A stretch of 64,000 nucleotides of DNA. It comes from Vesta saturnalis. Taxonomy: Eukaryota; Arthropoda; Insecta; Coleoptera; Lampyridae. This document shows, piece after piece, positions 9,650-21,591 of this stretch (its first letter is position 1; each line of letters opens with the position of its first letter). Location: positions 12,932,501 to 12,996,500 of the forward strand of contig JARFJB010001166.1 in assembly GCA_036346205.1 (NCBI GenBank), read 5' to 3'. The notes beneath the pieces were generated by a model, which saw only the letters and a program-made list of their open reading frames with translations, was not told the origin of the DNA and searched no databases. The position numbers and the translations under genes were made by a program.

Positions 9650-10928
9650 TGACCTTGAAATTTGCGTATTAGGTTTACAGAACTGTATAATTAAAAGATT
9701 TTAATTTGTGTTTTTGCATGTAAGTTTAAGAGACGTAGGTTTGTTATAAGTCTTGAACAATATCTTAAAGTAAAATGATCTCAGATCCTGATGTGAAAGC
9801 TTTAAGGAAAGCTGAATGTACGGCTAGTAAACATTATAATGAAGCGATGAAAATACCTATTAGGAAAGATTAAACGAAATCAGTTGAAGGAAATTGAATG
9901 TGAGAAACAAATAATAAATAAAACAGATATGATCCAACAAAGGTATTACAAAATGTTAAGTGACAGTACATCAAACTTCCCGTAATATGTATATTGACTT
10001 AAATCGGTTTTTTATTAATATGTAGATGAATATTGTGGTTAATAAATTACAAGTTTTATAAAAAATATTTTATTTGTTAGATGACCTTGAAACGTGGCTG
10101 AATTGCTTGAACAATGGATCGCCTTTGTTCATCAAAACTGATTTCTCAGAACTAAGCCTAAAATGGTGGGGGTAGCTAAAAATTGATCTAGATAGCAATT
10201 TATTTCTAGCAATTATGGCGCTAACTCAGCCAGAACAATGGATCGCCTTTGTTCTTTTCTCAGAGGTGTAACCTTGAAATGGGGGGAAAACGTCTACCTG
10301 TGTTGTGAAACGGCTATCTGTATTTGGGAAACCACTTGAGGTCAATGAATTTTGCTGGAGCATGACCTTGAAAAGGTTTATCAGCCTTTATCTACTAGCA
10401 TAGACAACAATAAGTAATACGATTCTCCTGCATGTGGCCTCGAGAATTCTAATAATTGTAATAACTAACTCCTCCTATATAACAATTGTTAACTGGGAAT
10501 GCTCGTGATCTTGAAGAACATCCAAGAATCCCATGTACCTACAATGAGCTTAAAAATCTATTTAATACCCCTGACTTTGAGTATTGTAATAAATGAGTTA
10601 CCACCTCGACCCGGTCAAGAATTGCTTGGTGACCTTGAGCACTGTGGAGTAGCTCACCTTTGACCTACGTAAAACCCAGACACATGAGTCATGCAATTTG
10701 AGGACCTAGTTCCGAAGTCAATGAACTAATTGCGTGACCTTGAGCGTATTCTGCCACGTGGCCTTGTTATTTCCAGCCAAATGAATAAATGACTCATCCA
10801 ACTTGGTGTCCTTGAGAATTTCTTGTAACATGACCTTGACTTAACCAAATTCTAAGATGTGCTTGATGGCCTTGAACGTTTACTGCCGCGTTGCCTTGAA
10901 GTCTTTGGTGAAGGGAGTGTGACCTTGA
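9650..10928 (+). promoter_or_regulatory. Cluster of TGACCTTGA boxes, all on one strand
   Basis: Exact TGACCTTGA occurs at 9650, 10082, 10363, 10630, 10735, 10831 and 10920. One-mismatch versions occur at 10269 (TAACCTTGA), 10506 (TGATCTTGA), 10572 (TGACTTTGA), 10807 (TGTCCTTGA), 10867 (TGGCCTTGA) and 10891 (TTGCCTTGA). The complement, TCAAGGTCA, is the extended half-site bound by monomeric nuclear receptors of the FTZ-F1/NR5A and ERR families. No gene is visible nearby. The cluster could be an orphaned enhancer or a decayed tandem repeat. Confidence 0.55.
10109..10254. repeat. Duplicated 22-bp imperfect palindrome
   Basis: The same 22 bases occur at 10109-10130 and 10233-10254: GAACAATGG, a 4-base ATCG centre, then CCTTTGTTC. 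Each half contains the CAATG/CAAAG core recognised by SOX/HMG proteins, in opposed orientation. Each copy is followed by TTTCTCAGA, so a block of over 40 bp was duplicated. Confidence 0.7.
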
Positions 10929-11574
10929 AAACCGTTGAATTCGACGTAGGGAATGTTAGTGCGGTAGATATAAAATACAACAACAGTAAAATTGCACAGG
11001 TGATAATAAGGTAAAGGCAAGGACAAAAAATAGGCAAGTAATTTACACGTACGCAGTTGTTTAGTGACTACTAAAGCACAAAATACATACGTACAGTTAC
11101 AATAAATTACATATAAAAAGAAGTTAGTTCGCAGGCAAACAATTCTATTTGAACAAACTGATAAAAAAACTCATTAAAACAAAACCTTACAAGGGTAAGT
11201 TGTAAATAGATCATAACATCGTGACCGATATATAAGTTTGAGTGCTTTAAAAAAACTCAGCGCCCCTTTCTCAGGTTACACATTCATCTATACAACAATA
11301 AAAACAAAATTCGAGGTGTTTAATGGTCATCTGGACCCGGAAGTATGTACACACTCGGCAATTGTCTCTTACAACTTTAACCAAGTGGTATCCGGTACCC
11401 GTTCGTCAACACCTACCCCTACACAAATATAAATATAAACAACAAACAATAATGCTAATTCACACAAATACAAGAGTGAGGAAGCCCTGTACTGCCTTTA
11501 ATTTTAGAAGATTTCAGCTTAATGAGCCGCGTGTGAATGAGATACCTTTGCAAGGTAATGCTCGATTTTTAATA

Positions 11575-11607
<33 letters not shown>

Positions 11608-11893
11608 CTTGTAGAATTATCTACTTACACAAATCGTTAACTTACGCGGTTTAACTTCAAAAAGGGTTACTGTTATTTATAGATTCATATTTGAAAAACA
11701 CATTAAAACTAACAAATATTAACTATTTAAACGCAGAAACATGAACAAAGTTTATTGAACATCATTTTAAATGCCCTAATAAATACTTTTTTTTGCAAAA
11801 TCTGAGTAAATTTAGTCATCTGTTTTGGATTAAACGCTACTACTAAGCATTTGTGTATATTTTGCATTTTTTTAAATTTCATTTTTAATGTAA
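10929..11893. other. Gene-free stretch left of the LTR element
   Basis: Frames here are short and lack codon structure. An AT dinucleotide run lies at 11577-11605. The stretch ends with GTAA (11890-11893), the left target duplication of the LTR element. Confidence 0.5.
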
Positions 11894-14312
11894 TGTCAGG
11901 GCATTTTGAACACCCTGTATACGTAGTGGGTAATTTTGTTTGTAATTCTAGCGATTTACCGTCAAATTTTTGTTGTCAAGTTGAGTTTTTATGAATAAAT
12001 TTGTTTAACACCTTTAGGAAAGGTGTATGGCGAGCTTTAGTTTTTTTTGTTTGTGAATTATTATTCCGTAATTTAGGTTGTTTTCCTTATTATTCCCCGT
12101 TTATTGAATGTTGAGTAGCGTATTATTTGTAAATAGTTGTATATAAGTGTAAATAAGGTTTATTTCGTTTGATTTCCTTAAAATTTAAAGAAAGAGTGTA
12201 GATTTATGTGTATATGATGTCATGCTGGCGACATAAAGTCGCTTAATTATAGTTGTTCAGTTTATTATTGAGTATGTTGGTTTTAAGTCATAGAGGTTGA
12301 ATGTGGGACTAATTGCTTGTACTTAAATGAAAATATAGAGATGTTTTGCACGATGATTATGCTGACGTTTAAAAATTTTGAAAATTCTCGAGTCCTTACG
12401 GATGAAAACGAAGATTGTGTGTTGGGGGTAACGAATCTTCTCCTTCCGTTTTTTTAATTGGTGGAACTAAATTAGATAAGATTTTTTTTTTGAGTGGTAG
12501 GATTCAAAATTCAAGATGGATTTTTGGTTGTAATTTGGAGGATTCTAAAACAGATTGCGCTCTCGAGTAGTATTACGGTGACGTTTGTTGTTACGCTTTA
12601 AGGGGTGGTTTAGAACGTTGATGTATTGGACCTTTCGGTGTTTAACGAACGAACTTTTTGTGTAGTAAGGGTAGTTTAGCTACTTCTGAAGACGACCTGT
12701 AAAAAGGATTTTATTAAAATTGTTCATCACCAAAGGATTATACCTAGTGCCGATTTCGATTTTACGTAATTAAGTACCTAGAGATCATCGTCGTGTTATA
12801 TTAGTGCTTCAGTGACCTCTTTGGTTTACATCGCTTTTGCGGATTCTTTTTTTATCATTAACGTTCTTGAAGTGCCACTTATTTACCGTACAAAGCGTGT
12901 TTAAGAATATACAGAAACTTTCGCAGTATATTAAAATTATAGTTATTTAAATGAAGTTATTAACCATTTGGATTGTTAGTGGAAATAAAACTATTTAAGA
13001 GATAAAAGTTATCAAGCAAGCTGAGCGCCCAAATTATTATTTTAAAAGAAGTTTTTAATTAATGCAGTAACATTTTAACGAGATTCAATCAAGGAATCGT
13101 TTGTGTATAAAAGAACAATAGTCAATAATTTCATTCATCATTTGTCAGAGCAGGAAGATTTCATTTCCGTCATAGCTGTAACCGACCACTTGGTTCGTTT
13201 TCCATTGTTGTAACACAGGAGTGGTGTAATTCTAGACCTTAAGGTAATATAATATTGTGTTTCTTTTTATTGAATATTTTCAAGATTTATTTTTTTGTGT
13301 GTTTCGAATTATTTTTTTTTATGTTAACGAAGGTTTGAAAGCGGTGTCGTATATTTTTTTTTGTTAAATTAAGTTGTTGTTTTAAATTAATTATAGTTCT
13401 GACGCTCTGCCTTCACACTTTGTTATTTATTTTAGTATTAAAGGGCAATTGACCCTATTGTAGTGTGGGTAAATAATCCACGGTATATACATATTGATAG
13501 ATTAAACAATTTAGAACGGCGTTACGCAGATTTCCGGCCAGACATTCAGTTGCCTTTTAAGCTTTTGTATTTTTTTTTGTTTATACGCATTATCGTATGT
13601 TTACATTTATAATATTTTCTTTATCTTTTTATTTTATTATAGCTTTGTTAGGTTTTATAAATTTGTTTTAATTCTGTGGAAACCCTTTTGTGTTACCTAA
13701 AAGTTTTTTTTGCAAATTGCAAGGTTACCGGAAATTTAGAAGCGTAACATTTTAGCGTAACGAAGTGACGGTTTTTTTTTTTTTAGTAATAGCGTTATTG
13801 ATATTTAGTGTTTTATTTGATTTTTAGTTGAGTATTAATTCATTTAGAGTGCATTCTATAGCTTAGTTTTTTTTTTATTTTGTTTTGATTATTATTTAAT
13901 GCCTAATTATTTACACTGAGGTGTAGTAACGTAACGTTATTGAGTGTTTATCACGCTTTTATTTGACAAGCGTGTAGTGCTATTTTGAAGCCCTATTTCA
14001 GGTGGTTTGCTGAGTTGCTGTCCAGCACACCTGGAATTGATTGCGGATAGGTAAGCGTACGTTTTTTGTATGTTTAGACACGCTATGTACTCGTAATTTT
14101 GGCACGACATCCCTTATTTTGACTACCAAACATTCTGGCGCCCAAAACCGAACTGTTTTTGCTTTCATCCCCTATTTTGACTTACGTACGATTTACTATT
14201 CTGGTTGAGCAAACTTTTTCAACATCTGACCTACACCCATACGCTGGCTAGTCGGGGCAAAAAGGCCAATTTTATCTGTAATCCCGTTCTACCACCCGTT
14301 TATACCGTTACA
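11894..14312 (+). mobile_element. 2.4-kb solo-LTR-like element, copy 1
   Basis: Begins TGTCAGGGCATTTTGAACA and ends ACCGTTACA, so it has TG...CA ends. It is flanked by GTAA on both sides (11890-11893 and 14313-14316), a 4-bp duplication typical of gypsy-class integration. A TATAAAAG box lies at 13106-13113. There is no coding sequence. A second copy, reversed and interrupted, occupies 29877-37709 with its own 4-bp duplication. No internal retrotransposon genes adjoin it, so it is best read as a solo LTR; a short non-autonomous element is the alternative. 2.4 kb is long for an insect LTR. Confidence 0.82.
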
Positions 14313-14640
14313 GTAAGCGGTGTGGATCATAAACCTATCATAAAATGACTCTAAATCGTGACGCATTTTTGTTTGCAAGAGATAACTCTTTGTATATTTG
14401 TCGGATAATGACGATCCCCAAAGCTGAGATTTGAAATTTTGCTTGCTAACAAAGATAAGTATTTAAAAATGGATGACTAATTAATCTCCATTAATGTCAA
14501 ATTAGTGAGATTTTAACCTATTTGAATGGCGGGTTTTCGATTCAATACACTTCCTAGGGCTATAAGCGATGCTTTAAATTAGGTTTGACACACTTGTGGA
14601 CTCACATCGAGTAGGTGCACGGATTTTAAATCATGGGCTA
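14313..14640. other. Spacer between LTR and pogo element 1
   Basis: No feature recognised apart from the GTAA target copy at 14313-14316 and the TA at 14639-14640. Confidence 0.5.
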
Positions 14641-17546
14641 ACGTTACCTGGATCAGGTACAACTTTGGCCCAGACATCCGATTCACCTAGAAAATGTTCA
14701 AAATGTTATCTTTGAATTATATTGGGCCAATGTAACACCATACAGTTTGTTTCTAACTATATTGTGTTCATTTTTACGTGAAAAAATAAGTAGGTATAGA
14801 CTAGGAGGTATCACTTTTTGCTCTTAAAAAAAGAAAAAAGTATTTAATCAGAAATATGGAATGTTTTATTTTGAAAAAAAGATGTTTTATTTCAGTAAAA
14901 ATCAAACATACTCATAAACATCCAATTCTCGGACAGAGAAATGTTGTCTCTTTGACATAAGTCTTGGCGGATTGATCTTGCCGCATATGATTGGGCAGAT
15001 CCCAATCATAAGTCATGCAATCAGGTTTTCCCGGCCATTTCCAAAATTTCAGTTTCTGTTCCATACACTCCACAGGTGGACCTTCTGAAGCAATTTTCAG
15101 AATCTTGCCAGGGTACTTTCTCCATTGTATTGAACCAAAACAAAGTTATCGACAGCATAATTTCCAACCTCACAGTTCTGCACAATCGGTAAATTAGAGG
15201 GGCGGTTCTCAAGATTTGAAAAAAAGTAACTTACACCATCTGATTCTAAACACAATTCTAGATCGTTTCGGATGAAGAAAATCCGGTTCTAGTTCTCTTC
15301 CATACTCGTACTGTGGCTGTTTTCTTTTTCTTGTGAACCCAGCTTGATGGACCAGCTGATTCGAAATCAGAACTGTCAGATGATATTTCATGTTCTTGAG
15401 TGACTGTCTTTTCTTTGGGGGGAGTCGTAGCTTCCTCAGATGAGGTGTTTCTTTTCTTAGACAATTTCTTCGCAGACTAGACTGTTTTTTTTATCTTTTT
15501 TTGCTGTTCACTTTCGGCTTCTAGTCTTCTAACATCCTCTGCAATTACTGCTTTCCCAGCGGGAACGTTGACCTTCTTTCTTTTCTTTCGGGTTCCACCA
15601 GTTTGCACAAAGTCACACCTCTTCTTCTCTAACTGCTGCAAGAATGCCTTACCTACAGCATTCACATCTACTGCTGATTGTTCACGTGGAATTCGGTCCA
15701 GGAGTGGTTTTGTGTAAATTTCTCATTTCCGGAATCCCGACTGCAAGTTCTCTGCGTGTTATCCTGTAATCTCGTCATCAGTTCCCTCAACAAGGCTGGG
15801 AATATGTCTTTAGGGATTGTTGTGTATGTTAATCCAGTGTGTGTTACTTTCCATTGCAACATGAATTAATGCCCAATTCTTTCAGTTGGTCGAAAAGAGT
15901 AACATCGAGTGGCTGAGTCAGATGGGTCGAGTGTGGTGGTAAACAAACAAATCGCACATTGTGTTGCGCGCATTGCTCCATGGCATGATGGTTAATATGC
16001 GAGGAGAGATTATATCCTATGACTACATCGGTTCCTTCGACATTTCTGACTGCCGGAAGGAACGAAACCCCAAAACAATCTTGAAAGCATACCGAATTGA
16101 ACCTGCCGCTTTTTGAGCGGTTGTAGCGTGTTCCAATCGTACCGTTCTCTGTCCACACAGACCACATGTGCTCCGCTTTGTAAACCAACTAAGGTGGAAG
16201 GAAGTCACCAGCTGCATTTGCACAGAACATCACCGAGGTAGCTGACTTTGAAGTGTTGCAAATACTTTCAACATGTTTTGAGCCTCTTTTTGCAATCACC
16301 TTCTTGAACCCAGGGTCATCTGAGAAGTTTGCCTCATCGTAATTCCATATGGAACCTGGAGGAACGTCTTTCAACTCCTTGTGCAAATTCTCAGTGTACT
16401 CCTTGATTATTTGTTCATCAAAAGCTGCTCCTGCCTTTTTGATATTACTGCAGACACGGGTTGAAAGGTTCTTGTGTCAAGCAAGGAAAGCCTTAGTCCA
16501 ATCATACTCTGGAAGATTGTTCTTGAATTGGCTGACTTTTGCACCTCTCTTATCTACGTATGCTTTGGCAATATGCCTGAGATCTATTTCAACGATGGGA
16601 AATCCAAAATCACACAGCTTAATCATGTGCTGTTCGAATGACATTCTGTGAAAAAATCGTTTGGCGGCCTAGGGACTTTGAATGTGATCCTTTCAGCTTT
16701 ATTTTGATAGTTGACCTGCTGATAACAAACTTAAATGCTGCCGCTCTTTGGGTCATAGAACCAGATCTTATTCCAGCCAGACATTCTAATAATTGTTCTT
16801 TCGTGTAATTCCCATATGGTCTTTCTCCAAGTTTCTTTTTGTGTGCAGGGCATTTTGAATTGAAACAGGCAAATTAAACATTTTATTAGAACAATATGTA
16901 TAAACAAAAATTACCCGAACTCAATGTTTAAATTGTCAAGGTATTGGACTCGTGACGAAAGGTTTTGAGTAGTGTAAGTCTGAGAACACGTTATGAATCT
17001 AGGGTTAAGAAAAAAAACTCTTGGGTAACAAAACACAAACATATTTTTTGGGTACTTTTCCCGTTAAATGGCAGAAACAAACTATAAGTTAAAAATGGGT
17101 ACGTTATTCCCTATAAAAAATAACTGTATGGGCAACATTAGCCCAGCTTGAATTTACACAGAATTTAAATAACGATCTTTATCGGTGCAACTTTGTCCCA
17201 GGGACAAAGTTGCCCCATAAAGTGGGCTGAAGATACCCCGAGGTAGAGAATACCATTTTTTGACAAATAAAAGGACGATAGAAAGATAAACACTTGAGGA
17301 AACCCTTCACCAGACAAGAATTAAATTTTCAGGAGCACGGTTTCATAGAAAAACACAACGAAAAATGTGGCAGCACTATATTAGCGGCAAAAAAGTGAAC
17401 TAAAAAAAACCTCTTTCTCTGAGCGAATCCAGTGTTGCCATATTTCTAGTACCGCGAGAATTCATTAATTTATTGGCGGTAGTTCAAGAGTTATGGCGAG
17501 CGGAATATTTTTTTCAAATTTGGGCTAAAGATGTCCCAGTTTACGG
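14641..17546 (-). mobile_element. Pogo-like transposon 1
   Basis: The left end (ACGTTACCTGG ... CAACTTTGGCCCAGAC) and the complement of the right end (CCGTAAACTGGGACATC) are similar and each is flanked by TA (14639-14640, 17547-17548). Internal CAACTTTGTCCCAGGG and GGGACAAAGTTGCCCC motifs near 17191-17214 repeat the terminal theme. The boundaries are less certain than for the other pogo elements because the terminal match is short and imperfect. The left end of another member of this family is at 24439. Confidence 0.65.
14930..16860 (-). pseudogene. Pogo-like (CENP-B HTH/DDE_1) transposase 1
   Basis: Order on the minus strand: psq-type helix-turn-helix (YTKEQLLECLAGIRSGSMTQ, about 16815-16750), then several frameshifts. 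First catalytic Asp in WNYDEANFSDDPG (about 16345), an in-frame TAG after DFLPP at 16189-16191, the second block VVIGYNLSSHIN where the catalytic Asp has become Tyr (about 16020), then HLTQPLDVTLFDQLK with the third Asp (about 15890). A basic/acidic low-complexity tail follows. A C-terminal module with NYAVDNFVLVQYNGE and FWKWPGK (about 15170-15020) resembles a Tudor/SH3-like fold. Inactive. Confidence 0.82.
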
Positions 17547-17552
17547 TATGTT

Positions 17553-17990
17553 ATGATTTATGTCCCGACAACCGATGTTATTCTGATGGCATTTGAAAAT
17601 ATGTTAAGATTGAATAATTTACAAGTTCCTTTTCAATCATCTTTTCAATATACACTTTTCAATACTGAAACATTTTGGTATTCTGGTGACCATAATATAA
17701 AGTTGTTGTATGTTCACGTTCTTTTGAATTTTCCGTGTTTAAGAGCAATTCCAGAAGACGATTTTGTTATATTGTGCCAATTGCTCAATACATGTAAAGG
17801 GCCTACAAAATCTGCAACAGAATGGAAAAATGGTAATATATTTAACAGTTGGATAAGGTTTTTCGACTATGGACTGCTAAAATTAAAACAAAACCACGAA
17901 ACATGTGTAATCACAGACCACAAACAGGAGGAGGTGGTCCTGTTAATGATTTTCTCACCGATTTAGAGGAAAAATTGTTATACATTGTTA
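17553..17990 (+). pseudogene. Harbinger Myb/SANT-like accessory protein, first part
   Basis: The GPTKSATEWKN motif (about 17789-17830), a 16-base GT-AG gap, then FRLWTAKIKTKPRN and NDFLTDLEEKLL match the layout of the Myb-like DNA-binding partner that Harbinger elements encode next to their transposase. The frame needs a shift inside. Pogo element 2 interrupts it just downstream; the continuation is at 21592-21740 (MNIPEFGLQK). The same tail is found at 41757-42010, next to a recognisable Harbinger transposase, which supports the identification. Confidence 0.6.
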
Positions 17991-18630
17991 GCGTTTTAGT
18001 TATAGGGTAAAGGCAGGGAATGGCGGCCCCCTAAGGCTTTTTATTAATTTCATAATTATTAATTAATTTTAAAGAATGGGACGTATTAAATTGAAGAGAA
18101 AGCTCAACTTAACAACATTTTATTAAAAAATTAAAATAAAATAAAATATGCATGATGGCCACCATTACCTCCTTCAAGTAGGGTAATGGTGTCAAGGCCG
18201 GTATTTCCTCCTCAGAATATTTACATACAAAAGTCGCATGTAAAAAGTCCACTTGTATGGCTTGTACACGATTTATGGGCCCATCCCCCACACAGTGTGC
18301 AACGTATCCACAGTTCTCTGTTTTTGCCGAACTCACCATAAATAATGCATAGATCTTCATTCATATCTTTATACGAATCATCATTACCAGAGGAAAATGA
18401 CGTAGAAAGTTCAGCTACAACTACTGTCGGTTTACATGTCCTGCTCCGTTTTTCCCTTTGAGAGAATCATGAGAGGATCATCCTTCTTTAAGCATGTTCT
18501 TTTCAGCTTTTGTATATTGCTTGTCTTTTTTTTCTTAATTCTGTCTTGTTTTTTATTTCTTTTCCTTCTAACCGGGTTTTTATAGATGTCGAGGTAAAAA
18601 TTTCTGAATGTTGCTTTTTTGGCGGTCTAG

Positions 18631-19730
18631 GACGTTTAGGCGCGCCTCTTTAGGCGCGCACCGTTAGGCGCGCACTTTTAGACGCAGAGTCATTAGGCGC
18701 GAGCTCTTTTAAGCGCGCGAACTTTTAGGCGCCGGAACATTAGGCGCGGGTACAGTTAGGCGCTACTTGAATGATTCTAACATTACCTATGAAATTACCT
18801 ATGGTAATTATGAGTTATGTATAGGCACGTATATGCTCCAAGCTGGCGGATTATATTTTTCATTCAACCCCCTTAATGAGAGTATGAAATCAAAGGGATT
18901 AAAGGTTATAAAACGATAAGGTTTAAGCAATGGTTTTCTTTTAAATCTGGGTGGCATATTTCATTCATTGATTAAATTACCAGATGACTAGACATTTTCA
19001 AGGTTTCTAAAGAGAATGTAGGCACGTTGCAAAAAAACTGAACTCTTCAAACCGAATGGTGATATACAGGTATGCAATAAAATATACTGTAAAAGTTCCA
19101 AACGCTCAATGTCATATAGATACTTAGAGTTTTGTAAAGAGACATATGCTTGTTGTCATATCCGAAGAATTCCTTAAAGCAAAGAGTTAAAACAATTAAT
19201 AATGATCATTATCCCCGAAACTTTCACTGTCTTAGAAACGGAAAAGTTAGTTGACATTATGGTATTTTAAATACATACATACATACTACTCGTACGTACG
19301 TACATACATACATACTATAGTACATACATGTACGTAGCATGTACGTACTACATACATACATACATACATACATACATACATACAACACACACACACAACA
19401 TACATACATACATACATACATCATACATACATACATACATACATACATACATACATACATACATACATACATACATACATACATACATACATACATACAT
19501 ACATACATACATACATACATACATACATACATACATACATACATACATACATACATACATACATACATACATACATACATACATACATACATACATGGCG
19601 CCTAATTGTACCCGCGCCTAATGTTCCGGCGCCTAAAAGTTCGCGCGCCTAAAAGAGCTCACGCGTAATGACTCGGCGTCTAAAATCGCGCGTCTAACGG
19701 TGCACGCCTAAAGGAGCGTGCCTAAACGTC
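18631..19730. mobile_element. Non-autonomous element with TTAGGCGCG-box inverted repeats
   Basis: Two 134-bp inverted repeats (18631-18764 and 19597-19730), about 90 percent alike by eye. Each is built of nine boxes of the type TTAGGCGCG spaced 14-16 bp apart. They bracket about 830 bp of AT-rich DNA without a gene, ending in a long (CATA)n run. The repeats are strikingly GC-rich compared with their surroundings. The element interrupts the C-terminus of pogo transposase 2. I could not identify a target duplication, and I do not recognise the superfamily. Confidence 0.8.
19268..19596. repeat. (CATA)n microsatellite
   Basis: About 330 bp of ACAT/CATA tetranucleotide repeat with minor interruptions, directly abutting the right inverted repeat of the TTAGGCGCG-box element. 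Long frames in it (YIHT or MYVC repeats) are artefacts. Confidence 0.97.
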
Positions 19731-21439
19731 GCTTTCCGCTTTTTTGGGGCTCGTTTGGAGACTACTTTTTTCGTGCCTTCTGATATTTTGGAGGTTCCAG
19801 ATAAAGGAAACAATTCATCAAATGATACTTGTAGTTCGTTTACTCTGTTTTGAGCAGCAGTGTTTTCAATAGCTTTCAAAGGAGTAGGGGTCATTTCATT
19901 TGCTCTGTGAACTATTGCAGCAGTTTCAATAATGTTGCTATTTACATTTCTTAAAATATTCGTGTAATCTCATTTTCACGAGGTATTGTAATGACTGTTT
20001 CAGTTTCAAAAGTAATCTGTCTTTCTGAATTCTCTTTATCACAAAATTCTTGGTTTCTGTTTTGTGAGTTTTCATTTTTATTTTCTGTGTCATTTATTTG
20101 ATTGTATACGGTGTGTAAAGCAGGGAGATAATCATCATTTGTGAAAATTTTAGGATCAACTGGAAATATTCCAGTGGCCTTTTCAGGAGTTGGCACTCGA
20201 TCGAATGCTTTATTAAATAGTTCAGCAAATTCATTTGTTGAAATTTTTTCTCCAATATGGGATCTTAGATCATTACTGCACTCAACGTTGTACGAAGCTT
20301 TTAGCGACGAATAAAAGGAAACATCTAAAGGCTGTACGCGATGTGAAGTATGAGGAGGAATTGTCAGTATATGAATTCCATTATCCCGGCAAAATGTATA
20401 TGCGTTCAAAGTGCAATGAGTACTGTGGTTGTCAATTACAAGCAGCACAGGGTCTTCATTTGAACATTTGACTGAATGTGTACATTGCTCTTGGTGGTCC
20501 ATTTCGTTTGAGCTGTGGGTTCATTCTCTTTGGTGCATAGATAAATATAGGAGCAACATAAAGACCTGCGGCGCTAATACAACACATCACGGTAGTTGTT
20601 TTCTCTTTTTCTCCACTTGTTATAAACCCCACTCTCTTTTGTCCTTTTCCTGCAAGTATTTGACCTGGAACCTGTACCGTAGTTATGCCGGTTTCGTCTG
20701 CATTAAAAATCTTTGTGGGTGGAAATTAAAATTTTTCTAGCAGTTTGTTTAAATTGGAAAAAAAACCGAAATCCGATGAATACTTGTTGCCTCCGGCTTT
20801 CTGATTGCAACTGTTGGGTTTCTTTTAAGAAATCCCGTCAGCCAAGCCTTTCCTGCTTCTTTCTTATTTTCGGAAAAATTATGTTTTAATTTATTTTTGC
20901 CAGCAAATTCAAATGCACATCTTTTTATTTCTTGAGCTGATAAGCCATAAAATAATTTTGACAGCTTAATGACCTGATGGGCCAATGCTTTTTCGTTCTC
21001 GACGTTTAAAATTGGATTACGTCCCATCGCTGGACCTGAAGAATTTTGTTTCTTAATTCTAGTTTGAAGTGTACTTCTAGGTATGTTAAATGCCCTTGAC
21101 ACTTCTCGTAGACTTCTTCCATTATTCTGCTTAGCATTTAAAACAGCCTTTAAATCCTCAGCACTCCATGCAGCCTTGGCTGTTTTTCGTGTATACGCGG
21201 CCGACCGCGATTTCCTTTCTATCGATGGCCGCCATTACCCCACAGGTAGTCATCGCAAATTATCGTAAATTGAAAAACAAAATCAAAAACTAGAGAACGA
21301 ACATATCAACTACAATAAACTGCAATAAATTTACTATCTACTGGAATAATCAGAGTTTTGAAAAAGCATGAAATACGTACTTTTATAGGTCGTTGAAATT
21401 TACACTACACTATAAGAACTGCTTGCAAAATACAAAATG

Positions 21440-21545
21440 CGTCATCACAGCTCAACGGTTAGAGTCTGACTGTTCAGTTCGAATCCACACGGCTAGCAGG
21501 TTGTATGGAAGGGGTCAGTACTAACTCTTCCAACGTAAAATTAAG
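21440..21545 (+). repeat. tRNA-like box A/B segment, possible SINE remnant
   Basis: CAGCTCAACGGTTAGAGTC followed about 20 bp later by GTTCGAATCC resembles the A and B promoter boxes of a tRNA-derived SINE. It lies in the non-coding end of pogo element 2. There is no clear tail or target duplication and it does not fold into a convincing tRNA. Confidence 0.35.
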
Positions 21546-21591
21546 GAGTTTGCAATTACCTCCAAGGCCGTCATTCCCTGCCTTTACCCTA

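Larger units (their letters stand above)
18510..21235 (-). pseudogene. Pogo-like transposase 2, split by a nested element
   Basis: N-terminal helix-turn-helix (AAWSAEDLKAVLNAK ... RAFNIPRSTLQTRIKK, 21190-21050), the CENP-B-like domain up to AWLTGFLKRNP, first Asp in IFNADETGIT (about 20700), second in VLLVIDNHSTHC (about 20435), third in HRVQPLDVSFYSSLK (about 20340). The stretch between PPRAM and the second Asp is shortened and several frameshifts occur (about 20500 and 20750). The C-terminal frame runs to APKKRK at 19738, is broken by the nested element, and resumes at about 18625 with RPPKKQHSEIFTSTS and a basic tail. Removing the insertion rejoins a typical pogo C-terminus. Inactive. Confidence 0.85.
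18005..21589 (-). mobile_element. Pogo-like transposon 2
   Basis: The left end GGGTAAAGGCAGGGAATGGC is mirrored at the right end (complement GGGTAAAGGCAGGGAATGAC). TA duplication at 18003-18004 and 21590-21591. Inserted in a Harbinger Myb remnant. It contains its transposase on the minus strand, a tRNA-like box segment near the right end, and a later inverted-repeat element at 18631-19730. Confidence 0.9.

Noticed and set aside
11238..11640. Overlapping frames left of the LTR
   Set aside because: Short, no domain, and the second runs through an AT microsatellite.
19257..19621. Long open frames encoding YIHT or MYVC repeats
   Set aside because: They are translations of the (CATA)n microsatellite in several frames.
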